Shown here one piece after another: positions 47,752 to 59,778 of a DNA stretch of 64,000 bases. The DNA comes from Vigna angularis. Its lineage: Eukaryota > Streptophyta > Magnoliopsida > Fabales > Fabaceae. Numbering within the stretch: position 1 is the stretch's first letter; each line of letters opens with the position of its first letter. The stretch is taken from positions 30,126,077 through 30,190,076 of the forward strand of contig NC_068973.1 in the NCBI RefSeq assembly GCF_016808095.1, given 5' to 3'. The position numbers were made by a program, and so were the translations under genes. Under the pieces are notes generated by a model. The model was not told the DNA's origin and did no database searches. It was given only the letters and a program-made list of their open reading frames with translations.

Positions 47752-50329
47752 GGGAGGCAATTGATTCGTGTACCATTGTAACCACTTTAGCATCATGATA
47801 TTTAATCTAATTCCTAACAAAAAAGAATAAGATATGTTATAATTTATTATTATATCTTTTATATTAATATATTATGCGAATAAATAACATTAGAGTTAAA
47901 TTTGGGAAAAAAAAATACATATGAACAGTAAACCATAATTGTTTAATTTTAAGAAACTGAAAGGTTAAATGCGTAATTAAATTTTTTACGAGCACTAAAA
48001 TTGCATATTTACAACATTGAGTAGACAAAAGGGTGAAATTAAGCTAACAGTATTTTTTTCTTTTAACAAATCGTATTTTCAATAACTTATAATAATGATA
48101 ATAGTAGTAATAAGGGGAAAGAAGTTTGGGATAAAAAAATTCTAACCAAAAATAAGATTTCTTTTATAAATATGTATTAAATAAATAAATGAGTAAACAT
48201 AAAAAGTTAACAAACATTGATAAATATTAACTGCAATAATAGAAACATCACATTTAAAAAGGGAAATATATTAATTTGTTATATAAATAAGGTGAATGCG
48301 TTTTGTAATGATTTAATACATTAAAAGAGTAAACATATAAGTTTTTTTAAAAATATTACTACATTTTAGCATATATTTAGAAAATAACTTTAAAAATTAT
48401 TATAAGTAGAATTATAGACATTAAATATTAAAAGCATATTTAAAAGTGTGTTAACTTACCGATATTTTTTCTAAATTAGAAACATTAAAAATCTTGGATC
48501 TTAAGTTACAACTCAATAGCCAACTGTAATATTCCATGCTGTGATTGAATAAAATTCAAAAATAAATACTGAGACTAAATGTGTATTAAAAAATCATCAT
48601 AATAACATCTACTCATTTATTTATTTAATACATATTTAGTTCTAATTTATTTATTTAATATCTTGAGTAGGAAACAAAATTAGAATTAAATTATGTCAAT
48701 TTTAATGTAAGTTTGCCACGTGTTTTAGTGTACTTGATAACATTTTACTTTATAGTTGAAATTTTAATCTAGACATCATTATATTTTAAAGTAGTTGTAA
48801 AATAAAATGAGTATTTTCAAAGTTGGGAATGCTCTCAGAAAATGGAAAGAAATAAAGACTTTAGTTGGATGGATGGATTTGAGAGATGGTGGAGATGATT
48901 TTAGAGATTTGAAAATGAATTAAGTGTTATTTTTTTTAAATGATTTGAAAATAAGTAAGAATTTATTTGAGATCGATGATAAATAAAAAATTGTTTTAAC
49001 TGATAAAAAAAGTAAGATTACTAAAATATTATTAATGGTAAAAGTAATATAAAATGATATTTTAAAATTACATACCTTTTAATAAAATTTATTACATATA
49101 TTAAAAATAATAATAAATAATTAATACAATAATTTTATAAATATATAATAGAGAATAATATTTTTGTATTTATATAATAAATTTAAATGTCATTGTTTTT
49201 ATTAAAATAACCAGAACAGCTCAATCAATAATTCTGACTATGAAATATTATATTTTAATATTAATACTATTAATAAATGTAGACAATAAAATCTAGAATT
49301 TATTAAAGAGGTATGGAATGCAGCTTAAGAATTATAAAATAACATGAGGTTAAATATGTTATTTTAGTTTTTTCCCTTTAAATCTCTGCATATAAGAGTG
49401 ATAAAAAAATCTTATATCCAGCAAATTCGTTGCCTTTATAATTCACACTCACAATTATGTTTGACTAGTACAATCTATTCATGCCAACACAATCAAAGAA
49501 AAGAAAATACATTATAACTTTTTATCCTATTCTTATAGATTCAGATATACAATTCAGAGTATTTGTTTCACATATGAGACCTTAGACAAATAAACAGTTG
49601 AAATATTAAAAATAAATTACTTGAAAGATTGAAACTATTATTTCAACGTTTTTCTTGTTTTTACAATTTTTTTTTACAAAATTTAAAAAATTGAGTCCAA
49701 ATTCTACTTTATATTTATAAACTTTGATAGTGTAAAGTAAAATATGATTGAAAACACAATTAAACAAAATGAATTGGTTGAAGAAAAGATAATTTTATAT
49801 TTAGATTTTTTTTTTGTAATATTACTATTGAAGAGGGTAAAAATAATGTAACATCAAATGGTTAGAATAAAAGAAATAAAATAATATAATCAAGATGAAA
49901 AAACGAAGACAAAATTTTATATTGCTTTTGATTCAATTATATTTAATTTAATCCAAAAAAAATCAAAAGGCAATAATATTCATTTTGATTGATGATTTTG
50001 AATATTAAAATTAAAATTATAAAAGATGATTCTTTAAAAGCAATGCATTTTTCCTTTTAAAGAAGTTTTAAATTGTTTTTTTAGTGATAATAAATAAATT
50101 CATTTTCATCAATATTATAAAAGTCATCTCTTTCCTATGGAGAATTTCACATTGAGTGAATACAATAAACAACTATGAATAATATTTAATCTCTTCATTT
50201 GAGTGTTGATAAGTGACTAGGATATCTTCAATTGCATATCAGATTTGACACTTATTATGTAAATTAAAAAATATATTTAGAGATAAAACAACCATTTTAG
50301 CTTGAATAAGTAGAGTTTAATCAAATGCA

Positions 50330-51480
50330 TGAATTTTGACAATATTATGTTGTTTTGCAAAGAAAATCGAAGAAATGGCAAAGTCGAGTCTAAGGCATAA
50401 TTATTGGAGCTTAGCCAAAAGAAAGAAGGAAATATAAAGCAAGTTCATCTGAACTTTCTGGCTAAGCTCAATAAAATGGCATTAAGCCACACGAGAAAAC
50501 CTTCATCACTAAAGAAGTTGGAGCATTAAAAATATGAAGATGAGTTGTAAAAAAAACCTTCAAGATGGAAAACTCCTGTGTTAAGCACCAAGAGGGGTTG
50601 AGCTAATAAAAGATATAACCTTGAAGAAAATCCTATGGTTGAGCACAAAATGTATGGAAAATCCTATGGTTGAGCACAAAATGTATGGTTAAGCACTGCC
50701 TAAACTGTTATATAAAAACAAGACTTTGCCTATGTTTTTGGCATCCAATTCTTTGTAGCGTTAAGCTCTTTCTCCTTGTAAACACATAAAATATTTAGAG
50801 AGGTATGAAGAGAGATCAACAACTTTGTGTGCCTAGTCTGCTTATCAATATGAGTGGCTAATTTCTTTTTGTGGGAGGTTGGATATAGTTGAACTTGATT
50901 CATCTGTATTTATTACTTCCTTAAATGATTATTTGTATCTTGTTTTAATGTGGTTTTATTTATTTTATCTGTTTTATTTAACTTAGTTGGATTGAGTTAG
51001 AAGATTAATTAAAATTGTGGTCCAATCAAATCATCATGTTCTTGATAGAGGCTTCCATATGGTCCAGAGGGCATGTTGGGTGGAAAAAGTCTTGTACAGT
51101 AAAACAAGGATTCATTCAACACGGATTGGAGGAATCGTACTAGATTTGAAGTCCCTAAGTTTCAGGTTGAAGGAATAGGTCTAAATCTACATAAAAGAGT
51201 ACTTTTAAAGTATTAGAATACGATGCACAATAAGTAGAAAAAGAAGGGATCAACATAGTTAAAAAAAGAGAGGAAATGAACTTCAACTTCACCATGTATT
51301 CATATGATTGTTTTCTAAAATTCATATTTTAATCACATGTGCAGTTTAAATTCTTCTATAAAAACATCATTCATCATAAAGCTAGAAGTAGATAGTGGAA
51401 AATCCTTGCAAATTCCTATGGATTCGACACATGATTTATACTATAACACACTAATGCACTTATTGAAAAAGGGTTGATAC
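50330..51480 (+). mobile_element. LTR-retrotransposon remnant (LTR-like)
   Basis: Evidence is qualitative. There are GAGCTTAGCC/TTAAGC-type words in the left part, and a perfect 31-bp tandem duplication near 50631-50692 (unit starting AAAATCCTATGGTTGAGCAC). A promoter-like TTATATAAAAACAAG lies near 50710, and a plant-LTR-like tail (TATGGATTCGACACATGATT) near 51417. No polyprotein and no paired LTR are visible, so ends and family are uncertain. Confidence 0.45.
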
Positions 51481-51702
51481 AGAATCTTTGTCAAACATGG
51501 ATGGATAGGTACATATTAGCCTCATCCCCGTCCTCATCATAATATCAGTACCTGTCCATATTATCAATTACAACGAAATTTGAATATTTATACTCTTTTC
51601 TAATATTATTTTTTATTGTTTACCTTTTTTTACATGAAAATATTTAACTTTTAATTTTAAATGTTCCATCGCATAAACTTTTTCATCGAGTAATATAAAA
51701 AA

Positions 51703-52954
51703 GGTTTAATGTCTTCGTAAATCCCTATTCTAATCTAGAATCTCAAATAAGTCCCTATTTTTTTCAGCGTCTCAATTGAGTCCTTTTTTTTTGTAAAATT
51801 GAATGGCATTAAAAATGAGTTTTGTTTTAAAAATTTGGAATGCACAGATGTTGAATCAGATTTAGGGAAGGACAAAGTGGGGAAAATGTAAAATTTTAAG
51901 TGCATCCTCCTGCAATTCAGAAATTCAAATGAGATTTGGGGAAAAAAATTGGGGCTCCGTATTATTAGGGTTCATGTTCGTGTGAGAGAAAAGAAAGCGT
52001 TCTTTCTTCGATTCGATTCGAAGCGCGAGAGTTCGTGGGTGAAGAACATCTAATGATAGCCATGATTTAGTCAGCAAGCTTGATTGCCTCATTCCAAAAG
52101 TCATTTCTCTGTTTGATGCATCAACCGAGAATCGTTCTGAAGTTAATTCTTAGGTCATGGAAGAGAGTTGGAGAAAATGGAAAATAGAACAATTAAGGAG
52201 ACACAAACCATGCGCTCCTGCTCTGAAGGCTTTGCAGCAAAACATCTATCAGTAATGCGCTTGATTGCAACATCAGTGCCCCTCCATTTTCTAGTGAGTT
52301 CGGAGTATCCTGCACATCTCTAAACCTGACGGATGGAGATGATGAAGATAGTGAAGCATCTTCGATGTGGGGGTTTCCAATATTCGGTTGACGATTCGAG
52401 CCGGGAATGACCCAAATAGGGGGTTGTGTGGCCTCATTGTGTTCCCCTGACATGAAATTTTTCCTGTATGAAGAAGAACAATGCAACACAGCTACAATAT
52501 TATTTTGAGTTTCATCAACTATCAACTATCAACTTTGACCTACCAAAGTTATCCAAAATCACCTCTCCCTCTACAGATTTATGAGTGTTGTAACCTAAAT
52601 TATCATTCCCACTGGGTTTATCAACTGGCAGAAAAGAGTAGTCATTACTTACAAAAGCAAGGGGGCTGCATTTAAATTTTTACGTTTTTCCCACTTTGCC
52701 CTTCCCTAAATCTGATTCAACATCTGTACAATCCAAATTTTTAAAACAAAACTCGTTTTTAATGCCACGTGAGATTAATGAATACACTTTTAATGTCATG
52801 TAACCCAAACTTAAACGGTCGTTTGTCTAATTTGACGACAGACCTCTAATTGCTTCAATTTTACAAAAAAAAAGGACTCAATTGAGACGTCGAAAAAAAG
52901 AGGAACCTATTAGAAATTCTGGACTAAAATAGGGACCTACCGAAACATTAAACC
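51703..52954. mobile_element. Non-autonomous Mutator-like element with long TIRs and captured DNA
   Basis: The left arm (51703-about 51898) and right arm (about 52676-52954) are inverted copies at roughly 80% identity by eye. Both begin GGTTTAATGT and share TCTCAATTGAGTCC with the following T-run and TTGAATCAGATTTAGGGAAG. The left arm lacks about 86 bp present in the right. The flanking 9-mers (51694-51702 and 52955-52963) are both TATAAAAAA, a perfect Mutator-length target duplication. The ~780-bp interior has no transposase. It is richer in GC and looks gene-derived. On the minus strand a TTCTTCATACAG acceptor-like site precedes a frame with GEHNEATQPPIWVIPGSN. On the plus strand there is a 35-codon frame with SKLDCLIPKVISLFDAS. 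I do not recognise the donor genes. Confidence 0.88.
52193..52525 (-). pseudogene. Gene fragment inside the Mutator-like element
   Basis: The frame is open for 110 codons, but its first codon is not ATG. A pyrimidine-rich stretch ending TTCATACAG suggests that the real exon begins near 52462 (KNFMSGEHNEATQPPIWV...SVRFRDVQ). A likely second junction follows at CAG/GATACTCC. Intron plus exon sequence points to capture of genomic DNA rather than cDNA. Source gene not recognised. Confidence 0.45.
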
Positions 52955-52963
52955 TATAAAAAA

Positions 52964-53159
52964 ACTTATCTTTTATATTATCTTTAATCCTTAATTTTTG
53001 TTTCATTTAAAGAACTTTTGTTTTGGTAAAATAATGTTCATTGTCTCTCAACAACTCAATTAGTTTGATATTTGAAAAATTTTCTTAGATTTTCAAGGTA
53101 TTTTCCATCTTATCATACCCTTAACTATATATTTATTTTTCTTTGTGTGATTTCATTAA
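52964..53159. other. Spacer between Mutator-like element and LINE remnant
   Basis: AT-rich. Nothing to annotate. Confidence 0.4.
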
Positions 53160-54020
53160 ATGGTGAAAGTTATTAATCTTCTTTCTAAAAAAGTTAATCA
53201 CGGTAATGTAGTCATCAAGGTTAATATAACCAAGATTTTTGATACTACCAATTGAGATTTTTTAATCCAAGTGTTATGTTATTTTGGTTTCATGAATGTT
53301 TTTTAACATGGAATGTTCATATCTTGGAATATGCTTATCTTTCTATTTAGGTTAATGGTGGTTTTACTGGCTACTTTGCTTGTGGTAAAGGGGTTAGATA
53401 GGAGGATCCTTTCTACCCTTTTCTTTTATTTATTTTGTTGAGGAGGTTTTGAGGGACAATTTAGATCTTATTTCTAGAAACTTATGCTTCCAATGAATGG
53501 TCATAAGGGGATGCAATTTTCTTTTCTTAATTTTTATGTTGCTGATATATTTGTTTTTTTTAGAGGAAACACTAAAACTTTATAACATTTTACATCTTCC
53601 TTGCATGAGTATGACACATTCTCTAGTTAGTAGGTGAGTTAAAGTTTCTCTGTTGTAATGAATGATATCTTCCTTTTACTTATTTGGGTGTGTCATTTTT
53701 TGTCTATTTTAGTTGATAAGATTTATAATAAGCTCGTTTCTTATAAAGAAAAGTTATTTAGTATAATGATGAGAATTCAGTTAGTCAATTCAGTGATTAT
53801 TATCTTAGCTTTCAGGTTTGTAAATGACCTACTCAGCTTTTTCTTGAGGTGAAATGATGGATTTGAAATTTTATTTGGATTGGGGATACGCAAAAAAAGG
53901 GATTGTTCATTTTTAAACGGTCTATCTTTTGTGGTTGTAAGATGAATTATGGAAAATAAAGCTTATTTTCTACGTTTAGCATGAGAATTTGCTTATCACC
54001 AAATGACTTAAGTTGAACTC
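53160..54020 (+). mobile_element. Decayed L1-type LINE, reverse transcriptase remnant
   Basis: Plus-strand reading, with stops and shifts, gives reverse transcriptase landmarks in order. VIKVNITKIFDTTN is motif A (the DIxKAFDT region). VNGGFTGYFACGKGVR then a stop then EDPF matches the GYFxxxRGVRQGDPLSP block. FLNFYVADIFVFFRGNTKTL is the degenerate ADD motif. LVSYKEKLFSIMMRIQLVNSVI matches the LASWKxxLLSxAGRxxLxxSVI block. No endonuclease domain or poly-A end is visible. Non-functional. Confidence 0.8.
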
Positions 54021-56051
54021 ATGCATATTCAATTTCTTAAATCTAAGTATCATATATATGTTTTTAAATCATTGTAAACTTGTCATGGTATTAAGGATGC
54101 ATACAATGTTGTTATTAAAAATACATTTTGGACACTAGATAAGAGTGACTATATTAATATTTAGAATAATCACTGATATTCTAACAACATTTACATATTT
54201 AAATTGCCTATAATTCTTTATTTTGATAAAGTAAAGTTATACTATATTGTTAGCTTAGCTTAGACAAGTACTCATTGTAATTTTCTTTCTTTTGTTACAA
54301 TTTTATGTGATTTTTTTTATTCTTTGATGGATAATGATGACGATGATGTGCCTAATTGGACTTTGATGATATTAGGATGCTTTCTAAAAATAAATTAATT
54401 TTTTTACGCTTTTGATATGCAACGTGTGGATTGGGAGAACGTGATTTGGTTAGATATTGTGTTACAAATGTACTTAATTTGATGGCTTCTAAGGGGCTTG
54501 CTAAACATGTCAGCTAGTTGATTGTTAATTTGACAAAGTCACTAGAAATGATAGTGAAAAACATGAAAAAGAGTACCGAAATGGGCTAAAAAACCCTCCA
54601 AGGTGTGAGATAGCTAGGTTGAAGCAAGATTTACTAGGTTGGAGCACGGTTGGTCGGGTTAGGGCATGGTCGCCCAAGTTGGGGCACAGTTAGTCGGGTT
54701 GGAGCACGATTGGCTGGGTTGGAGCGATGAATGAAACATGGTGGTCTTTAAAGGAAGCTGGTCTCGATTGCGATAGTCACTGGAGGAAAAGGATGCTCGG
54801 TGACAGAGAAAAAGGGCATATTGTGGCCACGATGGACAAAGGTAGCAGAAAATGGACAACAGTGAAAGAAACACTATAGAGAATTGAAATTTGAAGAGCA
54901 TGACTGAGGTACTTAGACACAAGTGTTGAAAGACACATTTTTTACAGTCACCGACACACAAAGTGGTGGAAAAAACTTAGAGAACTTGACTATAATACCA
55001 TATAGAAACGTATATGTTCTTAATAAATTATGTGTCTAATGCAAAGCACACAACATGTATCTATAGCATAATACATCATCAATCATAATAATTAGAAATC
55101 AATCATCCTAATTTCCCATATTATGTAACACCTAATTTTCAATAAATATGTAACAATTGATTTAATTCTAAAATAAATCATAATAAAATTTGGCAATAAT
55201 ATTAATTTATTATTATAATTATTGTAAATACTATTTATTATATTAATTTTGGAGAAGAAAAAGCTCTTTCCTTAAAGCATAAGCTTTGCTTACAGAACCT
55301 TTCTAAAGGAGACTACAATTAGGTTTGAGAAGATATCACCGGTGAAAAGTGTTGGAATTGGAAGAATGTTCTTTGTTGGAAAGGCAATTAGCAACTAATA
55401 TCTTGCAATTATGCATGGAGCGTTTCTCACTAGAATGAGAGAGGCTCCAAACATTTTGAGAGTGGCAAGCACGTTTCAATATCGATTCTAAAAAGTTCAT
55501 AATTGATTCCACCTTACTTTGAAGACACACAAAAACCGATTCCATCACTATCATAATCGATCATGTTGTTGTTATAATTGATTCCATGCTTACCACATCA
55601 CACAAGTCCATTCCATTTTCCTCTTACATAGCCAATAATGGATTCCCTCTCCCCACACATTCACTCCCAAACAACAAACCCAACATTCCCAGTACATGCA
55701 TTCCCTCTGTGGTTGACGAGTATCACCTTCAACGTTGCCATAACAACCTTATTTCAAATTAAAGGCAAGGCCTTTTTCATCTTTGTAATAAGATGAACAA
55801 TAAACATTCTCGTAGCTCCCCACAATGTGTGAATGCTTCCATACCCTCATGCAAATTTGTACATCAAATTCATTCAAAAGCATGAAAACAAATGTGAGTG
55901 AAAACTACAAATTTGTCCTCACATTTACCCTTCAGCAGTGCCACACCCTAAAACAAACATAGACTTAAAGTTTGAGGAGTTTGAGGATATGAGAAACAAG
56001 GAAAATAAGTAGTTCAAAGAGAGGTGAGTTGTTAGAATGAGACATGTGTGA
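54021..56051. other. Intergenic, repeat-rich, no gene seen
   Basis: It holds the short tandem array at 54611-54725. About 55470-55600 has several ATCGATTCC/AATTGATTCCA words, a feature of some legume LTR elements. The predicted minus-strand frames here do not resemble known proteins. Confidence 0.45.
54611..54725. repeat. Degenerate ~20-bp tandem repeat
   Basis: About 5.5 units of 20-21 bp of the form GGGTTGGAGCACGGTTGGTC, variable between units. Probably part of a retroelement LTR. Confidence 0.65.
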
Positions 56052-57321
56052 TTTTGCATCAATGAAGTCTTTTCCGTTAAAATATAGACTAATGACGTTA
56101 ACTGATTGATATTTGACAGTAGAGAATTTAAACGTTTGACAATAGAGAATTTAAACGTGGCAAAAGAGTGACAATATTGATAATGACGTGTGAATGAAAT
56201 GTTGGGTGACATGAAATTGCAGTTTCAACTTACAGGATTCCCAATATCAACTTGCAAGATTCCCAAATTCCCAATTCAGATTATCCTTCTCGGTCTTTAT
56301 CAGTTTTCGCTCCCTGCATATTTTTCCCGGAAACCTTATACCGTGAATCAACAGAAAACCCAAATCACGAACTCAGAACCACCTCACAAGCAGAACAAGA
56401 TCAACAACCCCAATTTCAATCATCTTAATTCCAATTACATAAGAGAAATCTCCCTAATTTGCAAGAACAGGTTGGAAACCCTAACCTTCTCAATTGGAAT
56501 CCTAATCCTAAAATTAGCGAAACCCAGACTTGCGCCGTGAAACCCAAAAAGATTTCCATAAATCAGAACCCTTGCGCTGTGAACTCGTCGGAGGGTTAAA
56601 ACATTCGCGCCGTTAACCGCAAACCCTGGTCTTCTTCCCCATGAAACAGGTTCGAAGAATAACCTTCACGCTGCAAGCCGCCAAATCCCAGAATCATCTA
56701 CCACTGCCTCCGCAATCAAAATGGCCAAAGCGCAAAGCTCCGCTGCCGTATCGCCGCCGGGATCCTTCTCGGCAGCACCCCTGGCGGTGCTACATCGTTG
56801 ACTCTTCCCTCTTCATCAAAACCATCCTCCCCGGAAAGGAAATCATCCGTTATGTCAATGGTAATGGCCCAGCTGCCCCTGAAATCCCCGAGGCTCCCAT
56901 CGGTCGGGCATGGTCTCTCAATCAGTGCCGCTCTTTCCGTTGGAACCTAACCACCAAGCGCCACAACCAGTACAGTCGCGCCGTCCATCATCGCCGACGA
57001 GGGTTTCCATCAGCGACGTCAACGCAGACAAAGCCATGGCCTCCATGTCGTCCACCGCGCCTAAAGCAAGAATCACTCCCCTTCCTCATCGACCACAACT
57101 AGAATCACTTTGACGCATCTCCTCAACAGATGCCCTCTTTCTAGTATCATCAAGCATCTTCATACGAAGTTTCACCTAATGCCATGTCACCCAACATTTC
57201 ATTCACATGTAATTACCAATAGGCACTCTTTTGACACGTTAAATTCTCTACTGCGAAATCATCAATCAATTAGTTAATACAGTTAATCTATATTTAACGG
57301 AGAGAACTTTATTGATGCAAA
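56052..57321. mobile_element. Long-inverted-repeat element around GC-rich gene-like DNA
   Basis: The left arm (56052-about 56214) and right arm (about 57183-57321) are inverted copies. Shared words are TTTGCATCAAT-AAG, CCGTTAAA-ATAGA, CAGTAGAGAATTTAA, AAAAGAGTG and GTGAATGAAATGTTGGGTGA. The left arm has an extra 22-bp tandem duplication. I could not fix the outer ends or a target duplication. The interior is GC-rich from about 56500 and has coding character but shifting frames. It resembles a Mutator-like element that captured host sequence. Confidence 0.6.
56641..57113 (+). pseudogene. Captured or decayed gene fragment, unrecognised
   Basis: Several partial frames overlap. One contains MAKAQSSAAVSPPGSFSAAP and then a stop near 56800. 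Another (56910-57113) contains MVSQSVPLFPLEPNHQAPQP and SISDVNADKAMASMSS. The 153-codon frame at 56641 is Arg/Pro-rich and may be a shadow. The switch of plausible frame around 56800-56900 suggests a frameshifted fragment. No family recognised. Confidence 0.35.
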
Positions 57322-58321
57322 TTTTATGAACTTACAACTTTTTAAAAGAATGGACGAACTTGACACACTTAAACAAAACTGAAGACAAAGCAAACAATTA
57401 AACATTTTATTTTTATTGAAAGATAATGTTTATAAAAGTTCTTCGGAGTTTAAATTGTATTTGAAAAGTACATGTTTTTCAATATTAAGATTAATTAGAA
57501 GTTGTAAATCAAAATTAATAAAGTGTTATTTTACATAACTAGAAAATTACTAATGATAAAAAAAAACAATTGACTAGTAATGTAGAGTAACTAAAAAGAG
57601 GATTGAAGGAAAAGTGAAAAACTTCACTCTCATTTTCATCTTTTGTCTCCTTTCCTCATCAATCATTCTTTCTCTTTATTTTCATTAAATTCCCCATTAA
57701 TTTTTTATTTTTTTAATCTAATCACACTTTACAATAGTTTAGTTGATGAGTATTTTGAATCGATCAGATTTATAAATAAAATAAAATTCTATTTTCTTTA
57801 TATAATTATTGATATCTTATTTTTTTTATTGTTTAATCATCAATCTTAATAGGACAAGTGGAGAAAAGTTATACTCTCGACTTATTTTATTATTATTAAT
57901 TTTTTTTGACATATTTTAATAATTTGTTATAGGTATTTGGTTTTGAGTAATTATACTTATTAAGTTGTGGATTGAAGAAATTTAGTCTTATAATATTATA
58001 AAATACAAAAACTAATTGGTTGAATAAAAACCATTTAAGTTCAAATTCATGAAGTGCAATAATTCTGGGTTTGAGTGGATTTTTTTTTTAAGAAAAGGAA
58101 AAGTTAACAACATACGAAGTCCACTCAACAACATCCAACAAATTTTAACATATTTTTTGAATCAAGAAATTTAAACATATTTTAAAAAATTTCAAAATTT
58201 CAAACATAATTTATTTTGAAATTTAAGAACTAAAAATAAAATTAAACTTATTAATTTATATTTTAAAAATGTATTTTTTTTGTTTTCTACGCAATGGCAT
58301 TTTAGTAAAATTAGATGAAAT
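57322..58321. other. Intergenic, AT-rich, no gene seen
   Basis: Low-complexity AT-rich DNA leading into the RFC4 promoter. No credible frames. Confidence 0.5.
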
Positions 58322-58335
58322 TTTCCCGCGGGAAA
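58322..58335. promoter_or_regulatory. Palindromic double E2F site upstream of RFC4
   Basis: The 14-mer TTTCCCGCGGGAAA contains the plant E2F consensus TTTCCCGC on both strands, sharing the central CGCG. It lies just before the presumed transcription start (the CCCTAAACCCTCTTCC leader region around 58410) of a replication-fork clamp loader gene, a classic E2F/RBR target class. Binding is inferred. Confidence 0.75.
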
Positions 58336-58399
58336 AGTACTCTCGCAACATGTTCACTCCTTAGCCAAATAATTGGGACCCTAATTTCAAAATAAGAAC

Positions 58400-59778
58400 A
58401 GAAAACCCTCACCCCCTAAACCCTCTTCCTCTATTTACGATCCCAATTCCCAATTTATTTCACCCTTCCATCTCCGACTCGCGATTGTTATATTTTTTTC
58501 GTTCCTTTTGACTCTTTGCGTGCTCGCTCGGCCGTTCTCGTCGTTCCCTGAAGTGTTCTATTTTAGTCATATAATCTGGTATTTTATCATTCTCTCATTC
58601 TTATAATCTTCCTATTCGAATGTTATTATCAGTGTTTATTTTTTTGCTTTTCATTCATTGTCTCAGTGCTTGCCTTCGTAATTGTTTGGTGCATTGGCAC
58701 GTACATAATTGGAAACAAATGTTCCTTACATGTTTAGTAGTACCCAGAATTTACGAGAAGACTCTAAGTAATGATATTGTTTGAAACATGTTAATGTTTG
58801 CCTTTTGAAAGGTTACATAGTTGCATATTGTTCATATATTTGTTAGTACATGGTACATTTATGCTAATTAGTAAGTTTGCTCTCACCGGTATGGAATTCG
58901 AGTTGAAGTTAGCTAGCTACAAGCCCAAAGGGAAAACAAAACACGAATATCGGCTTAATAAATAGCACAACATTTAGTTACTGGTGTTTTGTGCTGGGAT
59001 TGTTTTCAATCTGAAATGTTATGGAGTAATTTGTTTTGTTTCCCTGGGTTGACTGCAATTTTATTTGTTCTGTCGCAAGACTACTTGAATCAGGGGTCCT
59101 CCTTTTTGTTATTTGACTCCATCGTTTTCGTTTGTGGTTGGTGTGAGGTGGTCACTGTCGGTGATATTTTTCTGTACTGTTGCTATGTTCCAAGATATGT
59201 TTGTTTGTTTGGACATGTATTTCAGGATGTACAATGCAAGGTCATGAAACTTTGTTGTGGCTATTTTTCTCCAGTCCATCTTTCATACTGCCCTTTGCGC
59301 CATGTTTTTCTTTAAATAGTTTAAACTTCAGACTCCATCTGTTTGTACTTGCTGCATGTATGATTGCCCTCTTAGTTCATCAGATACACTCTAAATTTTG
59401 TAAGATATTTTAAGAAGCAATAGAAGTCACAAATTCGATTATGCACTATCTTATGTATCCATATTCTATTGCTTCCATTTTTGTTACAAAACAACTTAAG
59501 TTTCCTATTGGAAGGCTTAGCAGCAGGTTTTCACAACTGGGCCTGGTTTTAAGTTCTTATGCACCAGATGAAGATAGTAACTGTTATGAATCTGGCATTA
59601 AAACACCTCATTTTCCTATATTGTGATATGCAACCTCCTAGTAGCCATTTATATTGTTATTTTGTATTATTTATAGTCTGATATGATACTGTCTTGATAT
59701 ATTATTGCCTTGATATTTGCTGTTTCTAAACTTTTATTTTTTCTTTTTAATAGTGCCTGAAAATAGACAGTGCCAATC
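58400..59778 (+). other. Presumed RFC4 5' leader and leader intron
   Basis: A pyrimidine-rich, AAACCCT-containing stretch at about 58400-58560 looks like a plant 5'-UTR. The first coding exon is 1.2 kb further on and is preceded by a T-rich tract and acceptor-like TTTTTAATAG near 59754, so a long leader intron is likely. The open frames at 58989-59413 lie within this intron and do not resemble proteins. Confidence 0.4.

Noticed and set aside
58989..59413. Frames of 108 and 77 aa before RFC4
   Set aside because: Low-complexity hydrophobic translations of T-rich intron sequence. They overlap each other and have no motif.
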